Shown piece by piece: positions 18,414 to 27,029 of a stretch of DNA of 64,000 bases. The stretch lies in NCBI RefSeq assembly GCF_002102395.1, contig NZ_LQPZ01000040.1, positions 1 to 64,000 on the forward strand. Reading direction: 5' to 3'. This DNA is from Mycolicibacillus trivialis. Lineage in GTDB: Bacteria; Actinomycetota; Actinomycetes; Mycobacteriales; Mycobacteriaceae. The position numbers and the translations under genes were made by a program. The notes under the pieces were generated by a model. The model made no database searches, was not told where the DNA came from, and saw only the letters and a list, made by a program, of their open reading frames with translations. Within the stretch, counting starts at the first letter, position 1, and every line of letters starts with the position of its first letter.

Positions 18414-19586
18414 TCACCGGGTCAGCAACGCCGCGCACTCCACATGGTGGGTGAGCGGGAACGCGTCGAACACCCGCACGTCGGCCACCGTGTAGCCGTG
18501 CTGCTGGTAGAGACCGACGTCGCGGGCGAACGACGCCGCCTCACAGCCGATGTGCACGACACGCGCCACCCCGGCGGCGGCGAGCAGCTCGATCACCTGC
18601 CGGCCCGCCCCGGTGCGCGGCGGGTCGAGGACGGCGACGTCGGCGCCGGCGGGTTCGGCGGCCAGCGCGCGACGCACCGAATCGGTGACCACCCGCACCT
18701 GCGGCAGATCGGCCAGGGCGGCCCGCGCCGCGCCGGACGCACCGCGGGCGGTGTCGACGCTCAACACCCGCCCGCTCTCCCCCACCGCCTCGGCGAGCAC
18801 CGCCGCGAACACCCCGGCGCCGCCGTAGAGGTCCCAGGCGGTCTCCCCGAACGCCGGCTGCGCCCATTCGGTCACCAGCGCGCTGTAGGTCGGCGGGCCG
18901 TCGAGGTGGGCCTGCCAGAACCCGGTCACCGGCACCCGCCAGGTCCGCGCACCCACCCGGTGCACACCGTGGTAGGCGCCGTCGGCGACCCGGCGCCGCC
19001 GCCCCGGTCCGGCGACGACGACGTGTCGGGTGCCCTCGTCGTCGAGCACGGCGTGCAACCGGGCGCCCGGTGGCCACGCGACGCCGGCCAGCCCGTCGGT
19101 CAGCGCCGGGGGCAACTGACCGCAGCGCAGGTCGGTGACCAGGTCGTCACTGCGGTAGCGGTGGAACCCGGGCCGGCCCTGCCGGTCGATGTCGAGTTGC
19201 ACCCGGGTGCGCCAGCCCAGGACCTCGCCGTCGCCCAACGGTTCGGTCTGTCCCGCCCAGTCGTGCCGGCCGTGGCGGGCCAACTGGTTAGCCACCACCG
19301 CCGTCTTCACCGCCCGCGCCGTGGCCGGGTCGGCGAACGCGAGATCGCAGCAGCCCGAGCCGTCGACACCGGCGATCGGGCACAGCGACTCCACCCGACC
19401 GGGTGCGGCGTCGAGCACCTCGAGCACCTCGGCGTGCCAATAGGCGCTGCGCTGTTCGGTGACCCGCACCCGGACCCGCTCGCCGGGCAGCGCGCCGCGG
19501 ACGAACACCACCCGGCCGTCGTGGCGGGCCACGCAGCGTCCGCCGTTGGCCGCTGCGTCGGTGCGCACGATGAGGCCGGTGTTCAC
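18414..19586 (-). CDS. TrmA/RumA-type 5-methyluridine methyltransferase (Rv2689c-like)
   Basis: The 390-residue protein starts with a TRAM RNA-binding domain (about residues 1-55), followed by the m5U methyltransferase domain. SAM motif I is WDLYGGAGVFAAVLAE (about 240-255), motif IV is VLDPPRTGAG (about 330), the presumed catalytic cysteine is in VVHIGCEAASFARD (about residue 352), and the general-base glutamate is in HHVECAALL. The cysteine loop differs from the usual SCNPxTLARD. A CxxxC-like cluster around residues 75-80 may bind iron-sulphur in part. The target, tRNA or rRNA uridine, is unknown. The GTG start overlaps the stop of the upstream importer gene by GTGA. Confidence 0.82.
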   Translation of the reverse strand: MNTGLIVRTDAAANGGRCVARHDGRVVFVRGALPGERVRVRVTEQRSAYWHAEVLEVLDAAPGRVESLCPIAGVDGSGCCDLAFADPATARAVKTAVVANQLARHGRHDWAGQTEPLGDGEVLGWRTRVQLDIDRQGRPGFHRYRSDDLVTDLRCGQLPPALTDGLAGVAWPPGARLHAVLDDEGTRHVVVAGPGRRRRVADGAYHGVHRVGARTWRVPVTGFWQAHLDGPPTYSALVTEWAQPAFGETAWDLYGGAGVFAAVLAEAVGESGRVLSVDTARGASGAARAALADLPQVRVVTDSVRRALAAEPAGADVAVLDPPRTGAGRQVIELLAAAGVARVVHIGCEAASFARDVGLYQQHGYTVADVRVFDAFPLTHHVECAALLTR

Positions 19587-21589
19587 GGGTCGATGAAGCC
19601 GCGCCGGGTGTCGCCGGGTGCGACGCGACGCTGCAGGGTCTTGAGCCGCTCGGAGGAGTCCAGCTGCCAGGGCACCGAGGTCACCATCACGCCCGGCACG
19701 AACAGCAACCGGGTCTTGAGCCGCAGCGCGCTCTGGTTGTGCAGCAACTGTTCCCACCAGTGCCCGACGACGTATTCGGGGATGAACACCGTCACCACCG
19801 TGCGCGGCGATTCCTTGGCGATGCGTTTGACGTAGTCGAGCACCGGCCGGGTGATCTCCCGGTACGGGGAGGCGATCACCTTCAGCGGCACGGTGACATC
19901 GCTCTCCTCCCAGTCGTGCACCAGGAGTCGGGTCTCCGCGTCGTCGACGCTGACCGTGATCGCCTCCAGCATGTCCGGGCGGGTGGCGCGGGCGTAGGCC
20001 AGCGCGCGCAGCGTCGGCAGGTGCAGTTTGGACACCAGGACCAGCGCGTGGTTGCGGCTGGGCAGCACCGTCTCGGACTCGTCCTCGGTCTGCCTGCGCA
20101 GTTCATCACTGACCGTCGCGTAGTGGCGGTGGATCATCTTCATCAACGCGAACAACACCGCCATCGCCAGGATCGCGATCCACGCTCCGGCAACGAATTT
20201 GGTGACCAGCACCACCAGGAACACGGTGCCGGTGCACACCGCCCCCACCGTGTTGACCAGTCGGGAGCGCATCATCGTGCGCCGCGTGCGCGGGTCGGTC
20301 TCGGTGCGCAGCAGCCGGGTCCAGTGCCGGACCATGCCGATCTGGCTGAGCGTGAACGAGACGAAGACCCCGACGATGTAGAGCTGGATCAAGGCGGTGA
20401 CCTTCGCCTGGAAGGCGACGGTCACCGCGATCGCGGCGATCGCCAGGAACAGGATCCCGTTGGAGAAGGCCAGCCGGTCCCCTCGGGTGTGCAGTTGGCG
20501 GGGCAGGTAGCTGTGCTGGGCCAGCACCGAGCCGAGCACCGGGAAGCCGTTGAAGGCTGTGTTGGCGGCCAGCGCCAGGATCAGCGCGGTCACCGCGGTG
20601 GTGAGCACGAAACCGAGGTGAAAGCCGCCGAACACGGTTTCGGCGAGCTGGGCGATGAGCGTCTTCTGCTGGTAGCCGGCCGGTGCGCCACCGAGCTGGG
20701 TGGCGGGGTCGTCGACGATCTTCACCCCGGTCTGCTGGGCGAGCACCATGATGCCCATCAGCATGGCCACCGAGATCCCGCCCAGCATCAGCAGCGTGGT
20801 GGCGGCGTTGCGGGACTTCGGTTTGCGGAACGCCGGGACGCCGTTGCTGATGGCCTCCACCCCGGTCAACGCGGCACACCCCGACGAGAACGACCGCGCC
20901 ACCAGGAACACCAGCGCGAACCCGGTGAACGCGGTGCTCTCCGCGTGCATCTCGAACGCCGCGGACTCCGCCTGCAGCGGGTCGCCTAGCACCCCGATCC
21001 GGAACAACCCCCAGCCCAGCGTGACCGCCATCGCCGCGATGAAAGCGTAGGTGGGGATGGCGAACAGGACCCCGGACTCCCGCACGCCACGCAGGTTCAG
21101 CGCCATCACCGCCACGATCGCCGCGACCGCGAACAGCACCCGGTGGTCGGCGATGAACGGAAACGCCGAACCGATGTTGGACACCGCTGAGGAGATCGAC
21201 ACCGCCACGGTCAGGACGTAGTCGACCAGCAGGGCGCTGGCCACGGTCAACCCCGCGCTGGGGCCCAGGTTGGTGGTGACCACTTCGAAATCGCCACCGC
21301 CGGACGGGTAGGCGTGCACGTTCTGGCGGTAGCTGGCGACCACCACGAGCATCACGAAAGCGACCGCCAGACCGATCCACGGCGTCAGCGAATACGCGGC
21401 CAGACCCGCCATCGACAGCATGAGGAACACTTCCTCGGGCGCGTAGGCGACCGAAGACAGCGCGTCCGAGGCGAACACCGGCAGAGCGATCCGCTTGGGC
21501 AGCAGGGTGTGCTGCAAGCGGTCGCTGCGGAACGGCCGGCCCAGCAGCAGGCGGCGCGCGGCGGTGGAGAGTTTGGACACGAGAGCCAA
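19583..21589 (-). CDS. KimA-type potassium importer, APC superfamily (Rv2690c-like)
   Basis: The 668-residue protein has 12 membrane helices and a C-terminal cytoplasmic domain of about 190 residues. Databases usually call it an amino acid permease. From memory, its motifs match the Bacillus K+/H+ symporter KimA along the whole length: SDALSSVAYAPEE (about 42-54), SYRQNVHAYPSGGGDF, LLVDYVLTVAVSIS, SSGCAALTGVEAISNGVPAF, LAANTAFNGFP, GDRLAFSNGI and, in the tail, LLHNQSALRLKTRLLF. The divergent neighbours are the RCK proteins CeoB and CeoC, which fits a potassium role. The TTG start has AGGAGG 7 bp upstream. Confidence 0.82.
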   Translation of the reverse strand: MALVSKLSTAARRLLLGRPFRSDRLQHTLLPKRIALPVFASDALSSVAYAPEEVFLMLSMAGLAAYSLTPWIGLAVAFVMLVVVASYRQNVHAYPSGGGDFEVVTTNLGPSAGLTVASALLVDYVLTVAVSISSAVSNIGSAFPFIADHRVLFAVAAIVAVMALNLRGVRESGVLFAIPTYAFIAAMAVTLGWGLFRIGVLGDPLQAESAAFEMHAESTAFTGFALVFLVARSFSSGCAALTGVEAISNGVPAFRKPKSRNAATTLLMLGGISVAMLMGIMVLAQQTGVKIVDDPATQLGGAPAGYQQKTLIAQLAETVFGGFHLGFVLTTAVTALILALAANTAFNGFPVLGSVLAQHSYLPRQLHTRGDRLAFSNGILFLAIAAIAVTVAFQAKVTALIQLYIVGVFVSFTLSQIGMVRHWTRLLRTETDPRTRRTMMRSRLVNTVGAVCTGTVFLVVLVTKFVAGAWIAILAMAVLFALMKMIHRHYATVSDELRRQTEDESETVLPSRNHALVLVSKLHLPTLRALAYARATRPDMLEAITVSVDDAETRLLVHDWEESDVTVPLKVIASPYREITRPVLDYVKRIAKESPRTVVTVFIPEYVVGHWWEQLLHNQSALRLKTRLLFVPGVMVTSVPWQLDSSERLKTLQRRVAPGDTRRGFIDP

Positions 21590-21655
21590 GAGTATGCCTC
21601 CTGTGGGATGCCGGTAGCGTTCCCGGTACGTAAAACGTCACCGAAAGGACCTCGG

Positions 21656-22336
21656 GTGCGGGTTGTAGTGATGGGGTGTGGCCGGGTCGGTTCCTCGGTG
21701 GCCGACGGGCTGGCCCGGATCGGCCACGACGTGGCCGTCATCGACCGCGACAGCGCGGCGTTCGGCCGGCTCAGCCCGGAGTTCACCGGCGAGCGGGTCC
21801 AGGGCATGGGCTTCGACCGGGATGTGCTGCTGCGGGCCGGGATCGAGGACGCCGGTGCGTTCGCCGCGGTGTCCTCCGGCGACAACTCCAACATCATCTC
21901 GGCCCGGCTGGCCCGCGAGACCTTCGGCGTGGAACGCGTCGTGGCCCGCATCTACGACGCCAAGCGTGCCGCCGTCTACGAGCGGCTCGGCATCCCCACC
22001 GTGGCGACCGTGCCGTGGACCACCGATCGGTTGCTCAACATCTTGACCCGCGACACCGAGACCGCCAAGTGGCGCGACCCGACCGGCACCGTCGCGGTGG
22101 TCGAGGTGGTGCTGCACGAGGACTGGGTGGGCCACCGGGTCACCGATCTGGAAGCGGCGACGGGCTCGCGGGTGGCGTTTCTGCTGCGGTTCGGCTCCGG
22201 GTTGCTGCCCGAGCCCAAGACCGTGATCCAGGCCGGCGACCAGGTGTACGTCGCGGCCGTCTCCGGTCACGCCGCCGAGGCGGTGGCCATCGCGGCGCTG
22301 CCGCCCAGCGGCGACCTCGAGCGGGGGCACGGGTGA
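21656..22336 (+). CDS. ceoB: CeoB, TrkA-type RCK potassium-uptake regulator
   Basis: The 226-residue protein has an RCK_N Rossmann domain opening with RVVVMGCGRVGSSVADGL (nucleotide loop GxGxxG) and an acidic residue after the second strand (VIDRD), then an RCK_C domain (about 140-220). Such proteins sit on the cytoplasmic face of K+ transporters and gate them in response to NAD(H) or other nucleotides. The GTG at 21656 has AAAGGA upstream. It is followed 28 bp later by ceoC, a second RCK protein. No TrkH/TrkG channel gene is present; the membrane partner may be the divergent KimA-type gene 66 bp away. Confidence 0.9.
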   Translation: MRVVVMGCGRVGSSVADGLARIGHDVAVIDRDSAAFGRLSPEFTGERVQGMGFDRDVLLRAGIEDAGAFAAVSSGDNSNIISARLARETFGVERVVARIYDAKRAAVYERLGIPTVATVPWTTDRLLNILTRDTETAKWRDPTGTVAVVEVVLHEDWVGHRVTDLEAATGSRVAFLLRFGSGLLPEPKTVIQAGDQVYVAAVSGHAAEAVAIAALPPSGDLERGHG

Positions 22337-22364
22337 GCGCGGCACACGGAAGGATGCGACACAG

Positions 22365-23027
22365 GTGAAGGTGCTGATCGCCGGGGCGGGTGCCGTCGGC
22401 CGCTCGATCGCCCGGGAGCTGGTCGACAGTGGCCATGAGGTCTGCCTGATCGAGCGCAACCCCGACCACGTCGACGTCGACGCCCTGCCCGCCGCGCAGT
22501 GGGAACTCGGTGACGCCTGCGAGCTGAGCCTGCTGGAGGCGGTGCACCTCGAGGAGTTCGACGTGGTCATCGCCGCGACCGGCGACGACAAGGCCAACGT
22601 GGTGCTGGCGCTGCTGGCCAAGACCGAGTTCGCGGTGTCGCGGGTGGTGGCCCGGGTCAACGATCCGCGCAACGAATGGCTGTTCACCGAGGCGTGGGGC
22701 GTCGACGTCGCGGTGTCGACGCCGCGGATGCTGGCCTCGCTGGTCGAGGAGGCCGTCGCCGTCGGCGACCTGGTGCGGCTGATGACGTTCCGCAAGGGCG
22801 AGTCGAACCTGGTCGAGATCACCCTGCCCGACGACACCCCGTGGGGCGGGCGCCCGGTGCGCAAACTGGAGCTGCCCCGCGATGTGGCACTGGTGACCAT
22901 CCTGCGCGGACCGCGGGTGATCGTGCCGCAGCCCGACGAACCGCTCGAGGGCGGCGATGAGCTGCTGTTCGTGGCCGCCGAGGAATCCGAAGAGGCGCTG
23001 CGGGGGCTGCTGCTACCGGCTCATTGA
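22365..23027 (+). CDS. ceoC: CeoC, second TrkA-type RCK protein
   Basis: The 220-residue protein is a paralogue of CeoB with the Rossmann opening VLIAGAGAVGRSIARELV (residues 3-20), VCLIERNPDHVD after strand two, and a C-terminal RCK_C domain (about 140-218). In M. tuberculosis CeoB and CeoC are reported as parts of a Trk-type potassium system. The pair probably forms mixed octameric rings. Its stop overlaps the 3' end of the convergent DUF3159 gene by 7 bp. Confidence 0.9.
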   Translation: MKVLIAGAGAVGRSIARELVDSGHEVCLIERNPDHVDVDALPAAQWELGDACELSLLEAVHLEEFDVVIAATGDDKANVVLALLAKTEFAVSRVVARVNDPRNEWLFTEAWGVDVAVSTPRMLASLVEEAVAVGDLVRLMTFRKGESNLVEITLPDDTPWGGRPVRKLELPRDVALVTILRGPRVIVPQPDEPLEGGDELLFVAAEESEEALRGLLLPAH

Positions 23028-23668
23028 GCCGGCTCGCCGACCGGCTCGACCGCGGCCTCGACGGTCAGCCGCCGCTGTACGGCCTTGATCACCAGGTAGC
23101 TGATCACCGCGGCCAGCGCCGTCAGCGGCCAGCCCATCCCGATCTTCGCGGCCGCCAGCCAGCCGGTCTGATCGGCGTTGAACAGCGCCGCCTGCACCGC
23201 GAACCGGGAGCCGAACACCAGCACCCAGATGGCGGTGGCCAGGTCGAACAGGTACACCGCCGCGGGCATCTGCCGCCAGCCGTGGCCGTGGCCACCGGCC
23301 CAGCTCCACAGGTAGCCGACCGCAGGCCTGCGGATCAGCATCGACACCGCGAACACCACGGCCCAGAACAGCGACATCACGATGCCGAGCAGGAAATAGC
23401 CCCGCGATTCGCCGGTGAGGTAGGCGATGAGCACGCAGATCGCGACCCCGAAGAACCCCGAGATCGCCGGCTGGGTGGATTGGCGGCGGATCAGCCGCCA
23501 CACCAGCACCGCCGCAGCGGTGCTCAGTGCGGCGACGACCGCGGCGAGCAGCCCGAACACGCTGGATACCGGCACGAACACCAGCACCGGCAGCGAAGAG
23601 TAGATCACCCCGCGCACCCCGCCGATCTGGTCGAGGATGCGCTGGAAGCCCTGCGTGTCGTCGCTCAC
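23021..23668 (-). CDS. DUF3159 membrane protein (Rv2693c-like)
   Basis: The 215-residue protein has about six hydrophobic helices between residues 20 and 200 and an amphipathic N-terminus. It belongs to the actinobacterial DUF3159 family, with the motif GWRQMPAAVYLFDLATAIWV near the middle. Function is unknown. It lies downstream of, and in the same direction as, the OB-fold gene (57 bp gap), a pairing conserved in mycobacteria. A potassium- or envelope-related role has been guessed only from position. Confidence 0.8.
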   Translation of the reverse strand: MSDDTQGFQRILDQIGGVRGVIYSSLPVLVFVPVSSVFGLLAAVVAALSTAAAVLVWRLIRRQSTQPAISGFFGVAICVLIAYLTGESRGYFLLGIVMSLFWAVVFAVSMLIRRPAVGYLWSWAGGHGHGWRQMPAAVYLFDLATAIWVLVFGSRFAVQAALFNADQTGWLAAAKIGMGWPLTALAAVISYLVIKAVQRRLTVEAAVEPVGEPAQ

Positions 23669-23725
23669 GTCTCGCCCCTGGTGTGCGCGGCCGTCACCGC
23701 GGGTTACCGCTCATCGTCGGGTTGC

Positions 23726-24097
23726 TTACTGCTCGATTTCGTAGCGCGGGTTGTAGACCGCCTTGGCGCCGTTGTCCATCCGCCCCAACCGGCCGTGCAC
23801 CCGCAGGGTGCGGCCGGATTCGATGCCGGGGATGCGGCGCTGGCCCAGCCACACCAGGGTGACGGTGTCGGTGCCGTCGAAAAGTTCGGCGCGCAGGCCG
23901 CCGGCGCAGCCCTTGGCGTTGGCCTCCACGCTGCGCAACGTGCCGACCATGGTCACTTCCTGGCCACGCTCGCAGTCGATCACCCGCTGCGCGCCGGTGT
24001 TGACCACCTCGTCGCAGAGTTCTTCGGCGTCACGCTGTTGAGGGTCCTCGGTCAACCGACGGGTGAGTCGGCGCAGATACCCTCCGGGCGCGGCCAT
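23726..24097 (-). CDS. OB-fold nucleic-acid-binding protein (Rv2694c-like)
   Basis: The 123-residue protein carries a single OB-fold of the tRNA-anticodon type: a helical start (about 1-30), then beta strands around EVTMVGTLRSVEA, VTLVWLGQRRIPGI and LRVHGRLG. Proteins of this shape resemble the RecG or PolC wedge domains, so it may bind nucleic acid. GGAGACACAC precedes the ATG at 24097; longer reading in the same frame upstream would overlap the divergent hydrolase and is rejected. Function is unknown. Confidence 0.8.
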   Translation of the reverse strand: MAAPGGYLRRLTRRLTEDPQQRDAEELCDEVVNTGAQRVIDCERGQEVTMVGTLRSVEANAKGCAGGLRAELFDGTDTVTLVWLGQRRIPGIESGRTLRVHGRLGRMDNGAKAVYNPRYEIEQ

Positions 24098-24217
24098 GTG
24101 TGTCTCCTGATAGCGCGGTGTGCGTTCACCCGACACCGTAGACCTGTTACCGGTCAAAAGCCACGCGGCCCGCAGGCCGCGCGCACCGGTGTCCGGGACA
24201 GCGGGCACGATCAGGGA

Positions 24218-24919
24218 ATGACGGTATCCCTGCGCGGCGTCACCGCGGTTCTGCTGCCCGGCGCCGGCTCCGACGACGACTATGTGCGCCGGGCGTTCAC
24301 GACTCCCCTTCGGCGGGTCGGCGCGGTGCTGGTGGCGCCCGCGCCGCAGCCGGGCGCGCTGATCGCGGGGTACACGGCCGCACTCGACCGCGCCGCCGAG
24401 GCCGGGCCGATCGTCGTCGGCGGGGTGTCCATCGGCGCCGCGGTGGGCACCGGGTGGGCGCTGCAGCATCCGGAGTCGACGGTGGCCGTGCTCGCCGCAC
24501 TGCCCGCCTGGACCGGCGCACCCGCGCAGAGCCCGGCGGCCGACTCGGCCCGCCAGACCGCCGCACAGCTGCGCACGCAGGGGCTGGACCCGGTGGTCGC
24601 GGCGATGGCCGCGTCGAGCCCGGACTGGCTGGCCCGGGAATTGGCCCGGTCGTGGCGGGGGCAGTGGCCGGCGCTGCCCGGCGCGCTCGACGAGGCGGCC
24701 GGCTTCGTCGCACCCGAGACCGACGCGCTGGCCGGGCTGCGCGCACCGCTCGCGGTGGCGGCCGCGGTCGACGATCCGATCCACCCGCACGCGGTCGGCG
24801 TGCAGTGGGCGGCCGCGGCGCCGCGGGCGGCGCTGCGCTCGGTGACCCTGGACCGGATCGGCGCCGACCCGGCCGAATTGGGGGCGGCCTGTCTGGCGGC
24901 GCTGGCCGAGGTGGCTTAG
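24218..24919 (+). CDS. Alpha/beta hydrolase (Rv2695-like)
   Basis: The 233-residue cytoplasmic alpha/beta hydrolase has an oxyanion strand VTAVLLPGAGSDDDY (about 8-22), a nucleophile elbow GGVSIG (serine near residue 71), an acid in AAVDDPIHP (about residue 191) and the histidine just after it. The catalytic set looks complete, unlike the lipoprotein at 5252. The substrate is unknown. It is divergent to the OB-fold gene across 120 bp, and its stop overlaps the convergent DUF3710 gene by 4 bp. Confidence 0.8.
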   Translation: MTVSLRGVTAVLLPGAGSDDDYVRRAFTTPLRRVGAVLVAPAPQPGALIAGYTAALDRAAEAGPIVVGGVSIGAAVGTGWALQHPESTVAVLAALPAWTGAPAQSPAADSARQTAAQLRTQGLDPVVAAMAASSPDWLARELARSWRGQWPALPGALDEAAGFVAPETDALAGLRAPLAVAAAVDDPIHPHAVGVQWAAAAPRAALRSVTLDRIGADPAELGAACLAALAEVA

Positions 24920-25638
24920 CCGCCGGTGATCGTGCGCAGTTGCTGCATCGCCGAGCCGTCGACGCTGCGGCGGGCCACCGACTCCGTCGGTGGCTGCTGT
25001 TGCGGCGCTTCGGCGGCGCGGGCGGCCGCGGCCTCGCGCAGTTGCTCGGCCATCGGCTCGGGCAACACGACCGGCAGCGGCGTACGCACCGGCAGCGGGT
25101 TGTCGCCGCGGCGCACCACGGTGTCCGCCAGCGCCTCGCGCGCCTCCGCGGCGAGCGCCTCCATCGACTCCAGCGCCCCGTTGGCCACGCAGCGGATCAT
25201 CCACCGGTAGCCGTCGACACCGATGAACCGCACCGCGCCGGCGCCCGCGCCGTGCACCTCGCGGCCCCACGGCCCGTCGGTGATCGACACCTGCGCGCCG
25301 TCCTTGCGCAGCGACTCGCCGAGTTCACCGGCGACCTCGCGCCACAGCCCGGCCGACTTCGGCGCCGCGTAGGCGGCGATGGTGAACCGGCCGTTGGGAG
25401 TGACCACCCACACCGCGTTGGGCACACCGGCCTCGGTCAACTCCACCTGCACCTGCCCGGTCTGCGGGATCGGGATCAGCACCGAACCCAGGTCCAGCCG
25501 CGCATGTTCGGCGGCGGACGGGTCGTCGAAATCCTCGATGTCGAACGGGCCGTCCAATTCCTCGATCGTGCCGTCGTCGTCGTTAGTGTCCATGGCCCCC
25601 ACGGGCGCCGCTCCTTTTCTTCGCTTGGCTCTGCCCAT
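24916..25638 (-). CDS. DUF3710 family protein (Rv2696c-like)
   Basis: The 240-residue soluble protein has a basic start (MGRAKRRKG), an acidic stretch (about residues 17-40), then a conserved core with RLDLGSVLIPIP, GPWGREVHG and VDGYRWMIRCVANG. The family is restricted to actinobacteria, is commonly found next to dut, and has no known function. The last 40 residues are low-complexity Ala/Gln/Pro. It follows dut in the same direction (41 bp gap), so it is likely co-transcribed with it. Confidence 0.82.
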   Translation of the reverse strand: MGRAKRRKGAAPVGAMDTNDDDGTIEELDGPFDIEDFDDPSAAEHARLDLGSVLIPIPQTGQVQVELTEAGVPNAVWVVTPNGRFTIAAYAAPKSAGLWREVAGELGESLRKDGAQVSITDGPWGREVHGAGAGAVRFIGVDGYRWMIRCVANGALESMEALAAEAREALADTVVRRGDNPLPVRTPLPVVLPEPMAEQLREAAAARAAEAPQQQPPTESVARRSVDGSAMQQLRTITGG

Positions 25639-25679
25639 CGGCTTCGCCCACCATCGTCCCCCGGTGTGCGGTGCGGGCG

Positions 25680-26144
25680 CTAGAGGCTCGCATGCCCACC
25701 CGAGGATCCGTGGCCGCCCTCGCCGCGGGCGGTGCCGGTCAGCCCGGCCTCGTCGAACGAACTCACCTCGACCAGGTCGGGGAGTTCCACCCGCTGCACC
25801 AGCAGTTGAGCGATCCGGTCACCGCGGGCCACCGCGATCGGGGTCGCCGGATCCAGGTTGATCAGGCACACCTTGATCTCGCCGCGGTAGCCGGCGTCGA
25901 TGGTCCCCGGACTGTTGACGATCGAAAGCCCCACGCGGGCAGCCAGTCCCGACCGCGGGTGCACCAGCCCGACCATCCCGTGCGGGATGGCGACCGCGAT
26001 ACCGGTGGGCACCAGCGACCGCGCTCCCGGCGCGAGGTCGACGTCGACCGCGCTGTAGAGGTCGATCCCGGCGTCCCCGTCGTGGGCTCGGCTGGGCAGC
26101 GGCAACTCCGGATCGAGGCGGAGAACGGCCAGGGTGGTCGACAC
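25680..26144 (-). CDS. dut: Deoxyuridine 5'-triphosphate nucleotidohydrolase Dut
   Basis: The 154-residue trimeric dUTPase hydrolyses dUTP to dUMP and pyrophosphate, limiting uracil in DNA and supplying dTMP synthesis. The five conserved motifs are visible: [11 protein letters not shown] (motif 1), [11 protein letters not shown] (2), [13 protein letters not shown] (3, with the catalytic Asp and Tyr), RGDRIAQLL (4) and [10 protein letters not shown] (5). Length equals that of the M. tuberculosis enzyme. The GTG start lies 8 bp after a TAGTCT -10 that overlaps the -10 of the divergent DUF3093 gene. Confidence 0.96.
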   Translation of the reverse strand: MSTTLAVLRLDPELPLPSRAHDGDAGIDLYSAVDVDLAPGARSLVPTGIAVAIPHGMVGLVHPRSGLAARVGLSIVNSPGTIDAGYRGEIKVCLINLDPATPIAVARGDRIAQLLVQRVELPDLVEVSSFDEAGLTGTARGEGGHGSSGGHASL

Positions 26145-26152
26145 GAGGCCAC

Positions 26153-26162
26153 AGACTACCCT
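26153..26162. promoter_or_regulatory. Shared bidirectional -10 for dut and the DUF3093 gene
   Basis: The decamer AGACTACCCT contains TACCCT on the plus strand (26157-26162, 7 bp before the ATG at 26170) and TAGTCT on the minus strand (26153-26158, 8 bp before the dut GTG). The two -10 elements share the TA at 26157-26158. Both genes would be leaderless, and polymerase could occupy only one direction at a time. Confidence 0.5.
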
Positions 26163-26169
26163 TGACCCG

Positions 26170-26646
26170 ATGTCGGGAACACGTGTCGCCGCGCAGAACG
26201 TGCGGTATTCCGAACGGCTCTGGGTGCCGTGGTGGTGGTGGCCGCTGGGTTTCGCGGTGGCGGCCATCTTCGGCTACGAGGTCACGTTGAGCCTGCGCGA
26301 TCTGCCCGAGTGGGTGCCGTATGTGGTCTTGAGCGCGGTGGCGGTCGGGGTGCTGCTGTGGCTGGGGCGGGTGGAGATCCGGGTGGTCGACACCGGCGGT
26401 GACGTCGAGTTGTGGGTCGCCGACGCCCATCTTCCGGTGACGGTCGTCGACCGGGTCGCGGTGATCCCCCCGTCGGCGAAGTCGGCGGCGCTGGGCCGCC
26501 AGTTGGACCCGGCGGCGTTCGTGGTGCATCGCGGATGGATCGGTCCACTGCTTCTGGTCGTCCTCGACGACCCGGAGGACCCGACACCGTATTGGCTGAT
26601 CAGTTGCCGTAACCCGGACCGGTTGACGGCGGCGTTGGAGAGCTAG
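26170..26646 (+). CDS. DUF3093 membrane protein (Rv2698-like)
   Basis: The 158-residue protein has two transmembrane helices (about residues 22-42 and 48-66) preceded by a tryptophan-rich LWVPWWWWP motif. A soluble C-terminal domain follows, containing [17 protein letters not shown] and ending in [16 protein letters not shown]. The family is actinobacterial and of unknown function, with a PH-like soluble part as a possible fold. It is divergent from dut with 25 bp between the starts and overlapping promoters. Confidence 0.82.
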   Translation: MSGTRVAAQNVRYSERLWVPWWWWPLGFAVAAIFGYEVTLSLRDLPEWVPYVVLSAVAVGVLLWLGRVEIRVVDTGGDVELWVADAHLPVTVVDRVAVIPPSAKSAALGRQLDPAAFVVHRGWIGPLLLVVLDDPEDPTPYWLISCRNPDRLTAALES

Positions 26647-26678
26647 GCGAGACGAGAGCTAGACGAGACGGGAGCCGG

Positions 26679-26981
26679 TCAGGCGGCGCAGTCGGTGCAG
26701 ATCATCACGCCGTTCTTCTCGCTGGCGAGCCGGCTGCGGTGTTGCACCAGGAAACAGCTCGAGCAGGTGAACTCGTCCGCCTGCTTCGGGATGACCCGCA
26801 CCGACAGTTCCTCGCCGGACAGGTCGGCGCCGGGCAACTCGAAGGATTCAGCGGTTTCGGATTCGTCGACGTCGACCACGGCAGACTGCGCCTCGTTGCG
26901 TCGCGCCTTGAGCTCCTCGATGGAGTCTTCCGAGACCTCGTCGGCCTCGGTGCGCCTTGGAGCGTCGTAGTCGGTAGCCAT
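26679..26981 (-). CDS. DUF4193 zinc-ribbon-like protein (Rv2699c-like)
   Basis: The 100-residue acidic protein ends in a four-cysteine cluster, TCSSC near residue 73 and CTDC near residue 96, likely a zinc ribbon. The N-terminal 60 residues are charged and probably disordered. DUF4193 proteins are conserved and abundant in actinobacteria, but no function is assigned. The ATG has GAGGGGAAAGACGG upstream. The promoter at 27023-27051 and the CRP-type palindrome further upstream suggest regulated expression. Confidence 0.85.
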   Translation of the reverse strand: MATDYDAPRRTEADEVSEDSIEELKARRNEAQSAVVDVDESETAESFELPGADLSGEELSVRVIPKQADEFTCSSCFLVQHRSRLASEKNGVMICTDCAA

Positions 26982-26999
26982 CGTCCGTCTTTCCCCTCT

Positions 27000-27029
27000 G
27001 TACAAAGCTCTGCAAGCACAGTTTTGTAC
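27000..27029. promoter_or_regulatory. Inverted repeat overlapping the DUF4193 gene -10
   Basis: GTACAAA at 27000-27006 and TTTGTAC at 27023-27029 form perfect 7-bp arms around 16 bp. The right arm is the -10 element itself. It is a candidate operator, or a hairpin in the mRNA leader. Confidence 0.35.

Noticed and set aside
24098..24217. GCGGCC-CGCA-GGCCGC hairpin in the gap between the OB-fold gene and the hydrolase gene
   Set aside because: It lies between two diverging starts, so termination is unlikely, and such GC hairpins are common by chance at this GC content.
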